From Treponema sp. (lineage in GTDB: Bacteria > Spirochaetota > Spirochaetia > Treponematales > Treponemataceae), in contig JAKSTI010000003.1 of NCBI GenBank assembly GCA_024402665.1, positions 1 to 64,000 on the forward strand: 64,000 nucleotides of DNA, read 5' to 3'. A program made the translations under genes and the position numbers. How positions within the stretch are numbered: position 1 is the stretch's first letter; each line of letters starts with the position of its first letter. Below are positions 36,691 to 44,612 of this stretch, piece by piece. Under the pieces are notes generated by a model, which saw only the letters and a program-made list of their open reading frames with translations, had not been told where the DNA came from and searched no databases.

Positions 36691-36693
36691 TTT

Positions 36694-37695
36694 TTATGCT
36701 TCCGATTTTAAACTATATTCTAGTGGCGGCTGATTATCAATCTGAACTGCTTTTTCGCCAAAATCATGGTCCGTAATTTCATAGCCAATTTTATCAAGGG
36801 CTAAGTGAGATTCTTTCAAATATTCATCTGCCATCTGGAACATATACATCATATCTGGCCATACATCAAGTTTGCACTGATTTCCGTTGGCAACAAGACG
36901 TTCAGCAAAATATTTTGCATCTTCCAGAAGGATTTCTTTTTCACCCATCTGAATATAAACTGGTGGGAAATTTTTAAGAAGTCCGTCATCGGCAAGTAAA
37001 GGTGAAAGATTTGGAGAATTTGTATTTGCGGCATAAGTGTAATCTGCACAACTTTTACGGATTACATCTGCACTCATAATTTCATCGCTTGATTTTTTTG
37101 CATTAAGAATGCGGGAATTTTCAGAAACATCAAGCCAAGGTGAAAAAAGCACAACTTCTTTAATACAATTTCTGTAGCGGTCACGAAGATTAAAAATAAG
37201 TGAGCAGATAAGAGATGCTGCAGAACCATCACCGGCAAGGATGATTTCTGGAAGAATGATTTTTCCAGGTTCGCTGTTCAAAGAGCAGGCAATCTGTTCT
37301 TCAGTAAAAACACCTTTGAACACAGACTGAATATCTTCAATAGCGGCAGGACAAGTGTAGCCTGGAGCAAGTCTGTATTCTGGAATAATTACGCGGCTAT
37401 AAGTTTTACTGGCAATAGAGGAACAAAAAGCTCTGTATGCAACACGGGATCCGCCTACAAAACAGCCTCCGTGAACATAAATTAAAATTCTGTTAGAAGA
37501 GTAAATTTCTGGAGCAAGTACATCACATACAATGTTTCCGTATTTATATTCCGAACGTTCAACTTTATTTGGAAGAAACATAGTCTTATATTCTTCTTCA
37601 AGTTTTGCGCGATACTGATCTACTGTAGTTTTTGAATTGTAAGTAAGAAGCTTTAACTTTTTAATAGCCCCTCTTCGATTGTTCTGATTAGCCAT
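36694..37695 (-). CDS. Alpha/beta hydrolase fold protein with altered catalytic motifs
   Basis: The fold is recognisable from YVHGGCFVGG (oxyanion loop), IPEYRLAPGY, and VYIQMGEKEILLEDA (acid strand). The nucleophile elbow reads AGDGSAAS instead of GDSAGG. The usual C-terminal His motif (WxGMxHVF) reads WPDMMYMFQ, so the catalytic His position is Tyr. It may be a pseudoenzyme or use another base. It is first in a four-gene operon with the U32, outer-membrane and phosphoesterase genes. An extended -10 (TGCTATAAT) ends 7 bases before the ATG, which suggests leaderless translation. Confidence 0.82.
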   Translation of the reverse strand: MANQNNRRGAIKKLKLLTYNSKTTVDQYRAKLEEEYKTMFLPNKVERSEYKYGNIVCDVLAPEIYSSNRILIYVHGGCFVGGSRVAYRAFCSSIASKTYSRVIIPEYRLAPGYTCPAAIEDIQSVFKGVFTEEQIACSLNSEPGKIILPEIILAGDGSAASLICSLIFNLRDRYRNCIKEVVLFSPWLDVSENSRILNAKKSSDEIMSADVIRKSCADYTYAANTNSPNLSPLLADDGLLKNFPPVYIQMGEKEILLEDAKYFAERLVANGNQCKLDVWPDMMYMFQMADEYLKESHLALDKIGYEITDHDFGEKAVQIDNQPPLEYSLKSEA

Positions 37696-37700
37696 AGAAT

Positions 37701-37737
37701 TTATTATAGCAAATACCCTGAATTTTTGCTATAATAA
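37701..37737. promoter_or_regulatory. Divergent promoter pair forming a 13-bp inverted repeat
   Basis: TTATTATAGCAAA (37701-37713) and TTTGCTATAATAA (37725-37737) are exact inverted repeats. Each arm is an extended -10 (TGCTATAAT) for one of the two divergent genes, each 7 bases from its ATG. The TAGCAA at each -35 position belongs to the opposite arm, so both promoters occupy the same 37 bases. Confidence 0.75.
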
Positions 37738-37742
37738 CTATT

Positions 37743-38651
37743 ATGCCTATTAAAATTCAGTCAGATTTACCAGCTTGTAAAATTCTTGAACAGGAAAATA
37801 TCTTCGTAATGACAGATAACCGTGCCATGATGCAGGATATCCGTCCACTTAAGATTGCAATTGTAAATCTTATGCCTACAAAAGAAGTTACAGAAACTCA
37901 ATTACTCAGACTTTTAGGAAACACTCCTCTTCAGATTGAAATTTCTCTTGTCCGCATGGAGAATCATGACAGCAAAAATACAGATAAAACTTACCTTGAT
38001 AAATTCTATATTCCATCTACAGAAATCTTCAAACACAAATTTGACGGTATGATTATTACTGGTGCTCCAGTTGAACAGATGCCTTTTGAAAATGTTGATT
38101 ACTGGAAAGAACTTTGCTCTATTATGGATTATGCAAAAGAAAATGTTTTCTCTACATTGTTCCTCTGCTGGGGATCTTTTGCGGGGCTTTATCATTATTA
38201 TGGCGTTCCAAAATATTCTTTAGACAAAAAAATGTCTGGTATTTTTATGAATGAACGTACTGTTGACGGCGAACCTCTTTTACGTGGTTTTGATGACACA
38301 TTCCCAATTCCACAGTCACGTCACACTACACTTAAAAAAGAAGATATTCTTAAATGCAAAGATTTATCTATCCTTGCAGAATCTGCAGAAGCAGGAGTTA
38401 CTCTCATTAAATCAAAAGATAACCGTCAGATTTTTATGACCGGTCATCTTGAATATGACACTCTTACTTTAGCACAGGAATATTACAGAGACATTGATAA
38501 GGGGATGAAAGTTCCATTACCAAAAAACTACTTCCCTACAAACAATGTAAACCGTATGCCAACCAGTTACTGGCGTGCTACAGCCCACTTGTTCTACTCT
38601 AACTGGCTGAACTACTACGTTTATCAGGAAACTCCATTTAATTTCGTATAG
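37743..38651 (+). CDS. metA: Homoserine O-acetyltransferase (MetA family)
   Basis: MetA activates homoserine for methionine synthesis. Hallmarks are IRPLKIAIVNLMPTK, the nucleophile Cys in LFLCWGSFAG (near 142), and the His/Glu of TGHLEYDTLTLAQEY near 235. At position 111, within TGAPVEQMPFE, the residue is Glu; E. coli MetA has Gly there. Family knowledge links Glu111 to acetyl-CoA and Gly to succinyl-CoA, so O-acetylhomoserine is the predicted product. Length is 302. It is transcribed from a probably leaderless extended -10 promoter shared with the divergent hydrolase. The next gene starts 2 bases after its stop. Confidence 0.95.
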   Translation: MPIKIQSDLPACKILEQENIFVMTDNRAMMQDIRPLKIAIVNLMPTKEVTETQLLRLLGNTPLQIEISLVRMENHDSKNTDKTYLDKFYIPSTEIFKHKFDGMIITGAPVEQMPFENVDYWKELCSIMDYAKENVFSTLFLCWGSFAGLYHYYGVPKYSLDKKMSGIFMNERTVDGEPLLRGFDDTFPIPQSRHTTLKKEDILKCKDLSILAESAEAGVTLIKSKDNRQIFMTGHLEYDTLTLAQEYYRDIDKGMKVPLPKNYFPTNNVNRMPTSYWRATAHLFYSNWLNYYVYQETPFNFV

Positions 38652-38653
38652 TT

Positions 38654-39322
38654 TTGAAAAAGATAATTTTTGTTTTTTTGTTTGTTACAGTATTCGCGCC
38701 AATATGGGCAGACAACTCTCTGCTTTATGAAAAAGGCAAGAATATGGTCTCTACACTAAAAATTCTTGCAGACTCTGACACTTACATTGATGCAATAAAC
38801 GATTCTCCACGTTCCCCGGATTTTAATAATCTTCTTTCAAAAACAAGAAACTGTAATTATGAAAATGAAGCCGTCCTGTATTTTCTTGATATAAGCAGCG
38901 ATTCAGATATTATGCAGGTTTTGTCTTCTAAATTTTTCCAGCTTGATGTTCCTGATATCGTAGAAGATTATATGAAGACTGTTCTTTCAAAATCACTTAT
39001 CCCTATTTTAACAGCGTCTTTTGGTAACGAAGAAACAATCAAATCATGCAGTCTTCTTGATTTTTCTACTCTGTTCAGCGACCGTTCCTTTGAACAAAAC
39101 TGCGTACTTCTTTTTTGTTATAAAAATGCCTATCCCGTAGCAATCACATTTATTCAGGGCGAAGATTTTACCGTAAATGCCATTGCCCGCTATGTTTTTC
39201 TTGATGCTTTTCTTGATGCCGTTGATGAAGCTGATTTTGAAAAGATTCTTGAAAATTCCCTTACCTTAGACCACATCCTGAAATTCAAAAAAATTAAACC
39301 TTACAACACAACTGCAAAATAA
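38654..39322 (+). CDS. Exported protein of unknown function (TTG start)
   Basis: The TTG start at 38654 follows the metA stop by 2 bases and gives MKKIIFVFLFVTVFAPIWAD, a good Sec signal peptide; no ATG gives one. The mature part (about 200 residues) is mixed alpha/beta with two cysteines and no motif I know. It leads into the lipoprotein and TonB receptor genes and may be part of that export or uptake group, but position after metA is the only link to that gene. Confidence 0.7.
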   Translation: MKKIIFVFLFVTVFAPIWADNSLLYEKGKNMVSTLKILADSDTYIDAINDSPRSPDFNNLLSKTRNCNYENEAVLYFLDISSDSDIMQVLSSKFFQLDVPDIVEDYMKTVLSKSLIPILTASFGNEETIKSCSLLDFSTLFSDRSFEQNCVLLFCYKNAYPVAITFIQGEDFTVNAIARYVFLDAFLDAVDEADFEKILENSLTLDHILKFKKIKPYNTTAK

Positions 39323-39376
39323 GATTTTTTTAAGTAAATTTGTTATGATGTCCCCTAGAAAAGGAGAATTAAAAAA

Positions 39377-39943
39377 ATGAAAAAAAACAATTTGTTTACT
39401 AAAGTCACTCTTGCGGCTTTATTTGTATTAAGTGCAGTTGCATTCAGCAGTTGTAAGGCAGACCCGGAAGAAGATTATTCACCAAGTGAATTAGGATTAA
39501 TCGTACTTGATAACAACCACCCCCTTGTTGGAACCTGGGCATCTGGTTATGGCGAATTGTTCACAATAAAGCTGAGCGAATTTTCTGCTAAGGATACATA
39601 CACAATTGAAAATACTTTTGTTTATGAATTAACAGAATCTTCTGGATACATTTATGGTCAATATACAGAAATTTATGACTGGACAAAAGGTCAGACTACT
39701 GAACCTGACAATAAAGACGGATGGATTTTTAATGGGAAATGGTATCCAACAAATAAAGCTTTATTAGGAAAATGGTATGCTTTATATTATGAAAAATTAA
39801 CACCTACATCAGTTACATTAACTGCTGCATATAAAGACGGTGGTAAATCAGTTTGCAAAACCCTAAAAGAAGCCTTAGAAGAATTCACTGTAGAAAAAGG
39901 ATATTTTGCACCTGACTACCCTTCTGAATGTACTAAACAGTAA
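39377..39943 (+). CDS. Lipoprotein of unknown function next to a TonB-dependent receptor
   Basis: A lipoprotein signal (LAALFVLSAVAFSSCKAD, Cys near 26) is clear. The mature domain of about 160 residues has repeated beta-type stretches (GTWASGYGELFTIKL, GKWYALYYEKLTPTSVTL), reminiscent of small lipocalin-like sandwich domains. The receptor gene begins 3 bases after its stop, so this is probably the surface or periplasmic partner for substrate capture. AAAGGAG (39360-39366) precedes the ATG; TGTTATGAT further up could be its own promoter. Confidence 0.75.
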   Translation: MKKNNLFTKVTLAALFVLSAVAFSSCKADPEEDYSPSELGLIVLDNNHPLVGTWASGYGELFTIKLSEFSAKDTYTIENTFVYELTESSGYIYGQYTEIYDWTKGQTTEPDNKDGWIFNGKWYPTNKALLGKWYALYYEKLTPTSVTLTAAYKDGGKSVCKTLKEALEEFTVEKGYFAPDYPSECTKQ

Positions 39944-39946
39944 AAC

Positions 39947-41818
39947 ATGAAAAAACTCGTAAATCTGTTTACCCTGTTTTTCTGTGTCTGCGTTCATAGC
40001 GTAACTCAGGAAATCAATCTTGGGCATATTTACACCTATATTACCCAGACTCCCGTTGTTGAACAGCGTCAGGTTTTGACAAATGAAGAAATTGCAACTT
40101 TAAATGTCAGCGATCTGCCATCTGTTCTGGAAGCCTGCGGAATTCAAATTTTGTCTTACGGGCCATACGGTCTGGAACAAAAGCCAAGCATTCGTGGATT
40201 CACAGATGAAACAGTGCGTGTTGTAATAGACGGATTTTGTGTTAATAATGCTCAATACGGAACTTTTGATTTTTCTACTATTAATACAGATGATATTGAG
40301 AAAATTGAAATTGTTCGGGGCGGATTTACAGAAGGTGTCAGCGATGAAGGAGCTGTTGGCGGCGTAATTTACATCACTACAAAAAAACAGACTTTGGGCT
40401 GGCACATTTTCAGCGATTCTTTTATAAAAAGTTATTTTAATCTTGCACAACCGGCAGATACATTTGGAGAAAGTGCAGGCATAAACGGTCAGCTTAGTGA
40501 CAGTCTTTTTTTGAAAATCAATGGGAAAGCAACTTTTGCAGAAAATAAATTCCTGTACATTAATTACAGAAACAATAGAGCAGAACGAAAAAATGCAGAT
40601 GTAATTGATGGAAATTTTTCTGCAGCACTTCAAAAGTTTTTTGGAAACGGAAACAGTCTTTCTTTCAGCAACATTTTTTACGGTGGAAAGAAAAATACTC
40701 CAGGTTCGGAAAAATCATTGCAGGTTGGATTACAAAAAGATTACGATAATAATTTTTCTATTCAACTTGTTATGCCAGAAACTTCCGGAAAAAAAATTAA
40801 ACTGGAAAACGGATTGAACTGGCTTTGCAACAACAGATTTTATGATCAAAATACACAGCACTCAGAACATTATGTAAACACAATCAAATATTCCCTTAGT
40901 GCAGATTTTTACGGAAGCAGTTTTTTTAAAGAAATCTGTGGTTTTACTTTTGATTACACCCATCTTGATTCCACCGACGATGGTCTTCACCATCAATTCA
41001 GCGGAACTTTAAAAACAACTTCTATTATAAATATACAGTCTGAAGATAAGAAAAATCTTTTTTCTGTGTCAGTGCCACTTGCATTTAAGTTCTGCAACAA
41101 TAACATGGCCTTTACACCAAAACTGGGACTAGGATTAAAAACTCCTGTTGCAGATATTTTTATAGACGGCTACAGAATGGTTCAGTTTCCAAATATGGAC
41201 GACTTATACTGGGATGACGGAATTTTCAAAGGAAATCCAGATTTAATTCCAGAAAGCGGCTGGGGCGGAGACTTATCTGTAAACTTCCATAATGATGTGC
41301 TGCCTTTATCCCTTAGTGTTTTTACAAACTATTATGAAAACAAAATCCAGTGGTCATCAGAAACAAACAGTCCTCAGAATATAGCAAGTGCATTTTATTT
41401 TGGAGTTGATTTCAGATTCCAGAAATCGTTCTGGGAAGAGCGGCTTTTAATAAACGGAAGCGGCGAATATTTATATACAAAACTGCTTGATAAATCACAA
41501 ATCACATACGGAAAAAAAATCATGTTTACTCCGGATTTTGTTGCAAGTCTTTCTGCGGCACTTAAACTTAATGATTTTAATTTTGTGATTGATGGAAGTT
41601 ATGTTGGAAAAAGGTATATTTCAAATCTGAACATTACATATCTGGAACCATATTTTTTACTTAATGCCAGTGCACAGATGAAAATTGAATGCGATAAATT
41701 CAATCTTACTCCATATCTGCGTCTGGATAATATTTTGAATTGGGATTATGAATCGGTTCCTGATTACCCAATGCCCGGAATAAGTGGGACACTGGGTATA
41801 AAAATTCAGTTCAATTAA
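39947..41818 (+). CDS. TonB-dependent outer-membrane receptor (BtuB/FepA fold)
   Basis: A signal peptide (about 1-20) is followed by a short TonB-box-like stretch and a plug domain (about 50-150) with LPSVLEACGIQILSYG, KPSIRGFTDETVRVVIDGF and IEKIEIVRGG. The remainder is a 22-strand type barrel with NPDLIPESGWGGDLSV near 430, a conserved receptor motif. It ends in IKIQFN, with Phe one residue before the C-terminus. The ligand (siderophore, cobalamin or sugar) is not decided. No ABC importer or TonB gene is adjacent. The stop codon overlaps that of the convergent GH27 gene within TTAA. Confidence 0.92.
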   Translation: MKKLVNLFTLFFCVCVHSVTQEINLGHIYTYITQTPVVEQRQVLTNEEIATLNVSDLPSVLEACGIQILSYGPYGLEQKPSIRGFTDETVRVVIDGFCVNNAQYGTFDFSTINTDDIEKIEIVRGGFTEGVSDEGAVGGVIYITTKKQTLGWHIFSDSFIKSYFNLAQPADTFGESAGINGQLSDSLFLKINGKATFAENKFLYINYRNNRAERKNADVIDGNFSAALQKFFGNGNSLSFSNIFYGGKKNTPGSEKSLQVGLQKDYDNNFSIQLVMPETSGKKIKLENGLNWLCNNRFYDQNTQHSEHYVNTIKYSLSADFYGSSFFKEICGFTFDYTHLDSTDDGLHHQFSGTLKTTSIINIQSEDKKNLFSVSVPLAFKFCNNNMAFTPKLGLGLKTPVADIFIDGYRMVQFPNMDDLYWDDGIFKGNPDLIPESGWGGDLSVNFHNDVLPLSLSVFTNYYENKIQWSSETNSPQNIASAFYFGVDFRFQKSFWEERLLINGSGEYLYTKLLDKSQITYGKKIMFTPDFVASLSAALKLNDFNFVIDGSYVGKRYISNLNITYLEPYFLLNASAQMKIECDKFNLTPYLRLDNILNWDYESVPDYPMPGISGTLGIKIQFN

Positions 41819-43137
41819 GGACGATGAAGGAATGCTTTGCAGGCATGAGGTGGAAGTTTAATTTCAACACTGCTGCCTAAATCCTTATGTTCCCACAAAT
41901 CCCTGATTTTAAATGGTGTATTGAATTTAATAGTTTTTTCCTGTTCGCTCAAATTAAAGATACATTCATAGAAAGACTGTGTTTCATCAACATTACCAAT
42001 TTCAGAACACCAGGTTACTATATCTTCATGGCACGAATTGCTTACCTGGTATGCTCTTGAAGGATTTTTGTTCATTGCAAGAATCTCATCATTTGTAATA
42101 AGTTCAAGACTCTGTTTATCAAGCTGAGGTAAATCAGTTCCAATCATAAGTGGGGAACGGAAAATACTCCATAAAGTAATCATTGTTCTTGTTTCTTCCA
42201 GAGTAAAATTACATTTCCATCCTTTTTTACTGTCATCTGCATCCTTTGGTGCCCATCCGTAACCAAGCACATTCATAGGAAGCATATCGCAGTCAGGCCA
42301 GTTTCCATCCCCAACATGTTCCTGCCATACTTCACAGCGTTCAAACATTGCCTTAAGAAGTTTCCAGTCATCCCAGAAATCATCTGTAATTCGCCACATA
42401 TTTGCATAACGTTTGTAGTGATGGGCTTTTTCAATAACAGCAGGCCCCGGACTCAAAGAAAGAACAATTCCACGGCCGCTTTTTTCAATAGCATGGGCAA
42501 TCATTTCAATTTCTTTTTCTGCAGAATAAGGATTGTTTGGATAGGCATTTGTGTTACAAATATCATCTACCTTTACAAAATCAACGCCCCACTGAGCATA
42601 CAGTTCAAAAATGCTGTCGTAATAATCCTGGGCATAAGGTTTTGAAGCATCAACGCCATACATATCAGGATTCCAGCGGCTGCTTGAATATGGATTTGCA
42701 ATCATGTTTGCAGTTACTTTTGTTCCATCATGAGTCTTAATTGGAAGATGGTTGTGAGCCGCAAAACGAGGAATACCTCTCATAATATGAATACCAAATT
42801 TTAATCCAAGAGAATGTATATAATCTGCAAGAGGTTTGAACCCGGCACCATTTGCACTTGAAGGGAATCTGTTTGGTGCAGGAATCTGACGTGAATATTC
42901 ATCAAGACAAAACTGACTGAAAGGAATATACTGAACGCCCTTATCATTCTGATTACCTGCATCTGGATCACTCCACTGAATGTCAATAACAACGTATTCC
43001 CATCCGTGCTGCTTAAGATTTTTTGCCATATATTCAGCGTTAGCACGAATCTGCTGCTCATTTACAAGAGTGTTGTAATAATCATAACTGTTCCATCCCA
43101 TTGGAGGTACTAAAGCCACCGCATTTTTGTCATACAT
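41815..43137 (-). CDS. GH27-type alpha-galactosidase, cytoplasmic
   Basis: The TIM barrel shows PPMGWNSYDYYNT at the start, YVVIDIQWSDP near 50, FVKVDDIC near 190 (nucleophile Asp) and RITDDFWDDW near 255 (acid/base Asp), followed by an antiparallel C-terminal domain. There is no signal peptide, so it acts on imported oligosaccharides. GH27 also includes beta-L-arabinopyranosidases and isomalto-dextranases, which cannot be excluded. AAGGAG lies upstream of the ATG. The MATE gene ends 20 bases before it on the same strand. Confidence 0.9.
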   Translation of the reverse strand: MYDKNAVALVPPMGWNSYDYYNTLVNEQQIRANAEYMAKNLKQHGWEYVVIDIQWSDPDAGNQNDKGVQYIPFSQFCLDEYSRQIPAPNRFPSSANGAGFKPLADYIHSLGLKFGIHIMRGIPRFAAHNHLPIKTHDGTKVTANMIANPYSSSRWNPDMYGVDASKPYAQDYYDSIFELYAQWGVDFVKVDDICNTNAYPNNPYSAEKEIEMIAHAIEKSGRGIVLSLSPGPAVIEKAHHYKRYANMWRITDDFWDDWKLLKAMFERCEVWQEHVGDGNWPDCDMLPMNVLGYGWAPKDADDSKKGWKCNFTLEETRTMITLWSIFRSPLMIGTDLPQLDKQSLELITNDEILAMNKNPSRAYQVSNSCHEDIVTWCSEIGNVDETQSFYECIFNLSEQEKTIKFNTPFKIRDLWEHKDLGSSVEIKLPPHACKAFLHRP

Positions 43138-43157
43138 ATATTTATTCTCCTTGAAAT

Positions 43158-44486
43158 TTATTTCGTAACATCATGAAGCCATTTTCCGCTTAAAACACGA
43201 ACAAACCCGGCTGTACCTTTTATAAGTGATTCACTTGTAACACAAATATAAATCACAATAGCAGGCCAATGAAAAACAAAAGCCGCCAGAAGACCAAATG
43301 GAATTGCGTATCCCCATAAAGTGATAATTTCTGTTACTGCAGAAAAGACTGTATCACCACCAGCACGACAAACCCCAACAACCCAGTTCATACAGAAAGA
43401 ATTAAACGGATAGGCAAAAATCAAAACAAGAAGCATTTGAGTTGCAGTTTCCAGAATATTTCCATCTACTTTGAAGAAGAATGGCAGTGTTTTTGAAAGT
43501 GGCAAAAGGAAAATCCCAACTGCGGCACCAAGCAGCGGCATGAACCATAAGGAACGTTTTGCATAACCAATGGCAGTTTCTTTTTCCCCTTCTCCAATTT
43601 TCTTTCCAATAATAACACTCATACCGTTTCCAAATCCCATACAGAATACCCAGGTTAACTGACTGATTGTTCCTGTAATATTGTAAGCGGTAATTGCATC
43701 TGTTCCGGCGTGGGCAAAAATTCCATTCTGAACAGAGATTCCTAATCCCCAGAAAGATTCATTTACAATTACAGGGATTGCAATTTTTGCAAAGCGTTTT
43801 ACAAAACTAATATCAAAATCAAGAAGTTCTTTAATTTTTCCGCAGGCTTCATAATTGTGAGTATGAGACCAGATTAAAAGAACACATAATTCAATAAAAC
43901 GGGAAATTACTGTTGCAATGGCAGCACCTTTTACACCCCATCCTGCTGCAAAAATAAGTACATAATTCAAAACAACATTTGTAGCCATAGAAATTGCGGT
44001 ACTAACAAATGGAAGTTTTACGTGTTCAGTACTGCGGAATGAAAGTGTATATGCAAAACTGATTGCAAACATTACATAACTTAAACAAACCCATCTTAAA
44101 TAGTCACCGCCAACTGCAATAACTTCTGCATCTGGAGAATAAAGTCCAAGCAATTTATATGGCATTACAAGACAAAGGACTGTAAAAACAAAAGAGACAA
44201 TTATTACAAGAGTAAGCATTATTCCAAGAGATTTTCTGATTCCCTTAATATCTTTTTTTCCCCAGAACTGAGCAATAAATACCCCACCACCTGAAGAAAT
44301 TCCAAAAAGAATCATATTAAGTACAAAGAAAACCTGATTTCCAAGTCCAACGGCTGCAATTTCAATACTTCCAAGCTGACCAATCATAATAGTGTCCAGC
44401 ATGTTTACAAAAGTCTGCAAAAGACTCTGGAATGTGATTGGAAGGGCAATTACTGCCAGGGATTTATAAAAACCTTTAAAATTCAT
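43158..44486 (-). CDS. MATE family efflux transporter
   Basis: The 442-residue membrane protein has 12 hydrophobic segments in two homologous halves. [20 protein letters not shown] and IGQLGS at the start and the equivalent [20 protein letters not shown] in the second half are MATE hallmarks. It would export organic cations or other drugs using a Na+ or H+ gradient. I start it at 44486 (MNFKGFY), because TATTAT ends 7 bases before that ATG, while an upstream ATG at 44522 would include this promoter. It is cotranscribed with GH27, so a role in sugar or effector export cannot be ruled out. Confidence 0.88.
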   Translation of the reverse strand: MNFKGFYKSLAVIALPITFQSLLQTFVNMLDTIMIGQLGSIEIAAVGLGNQVFFVLNMILFGISSGGGVFIAQFWGKKDIKGIRKSLGIMLTLVIIVSFVFTVLCLVMPYKLLGLYSPDAEVIAVGGDYLRWVCLSYVMFAISFAYTLSFRSTEHVKLPFVSTAISMATNVVLNYVLIFAAGWGVKGAAIATVISRFIELCVLLIWSHTHNYEACGKIKELLDFDISFVKRFAKIAIPVIVNESFWGLGISVQNGIFAHAGTDAITAYNITGTISQLTWVFCMGFGNGMSVIIGKKIGEGEKETAIGYAKRSLWFMPLLGAAVGIFLLPLSKTLPFFFKVDGNILETATQMLLVLIFAYPFNSFCMNWVVGVCRAGGDTVFSAVTEIITLWGYAIPFGLLAAFVFHWPAIVIYICVTSESLIKGTAGFVRVLSGKWLHDVTK

Positions 44487-44531
44487 GAGAATCATAATAT
44501 AGAATTTCCCTTTGTTTTGCAAAAAAAATCA

Positions 44532-44560
44532 TTGCAAAGTAAATTGTTCTGTACTATAAT
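44532..44560 (+). promoter_or_regulatory. Near-consensus sigma-70 promoter of the cellobiose phosphorylase gene
   Basis: TTGCAA, a 17-base spacer and TATAAT (44555-44560) give the best promoter match in the window. The transcript would start near 44567 and keep the AAAGGAG site at 44601. Confidence 0.8.
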
Positions 44561-44612
44561 GAAATTACTACAACGTTTTCGTAAAGATAAAACGAAAATA
44601 AAAGGAGAACCT

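Noticed and set aside
40100..40633. 177-codon frame opposite the TonB receptor
   Set aside because: Lies over the plug domain, which has clear motifs; the antisense product shows none.
44517..44612. 32-codon N-terminal extension of the GH94 frame
   Set aside because: It contains the promoter and ribosome site and does not resemble the enzyme.
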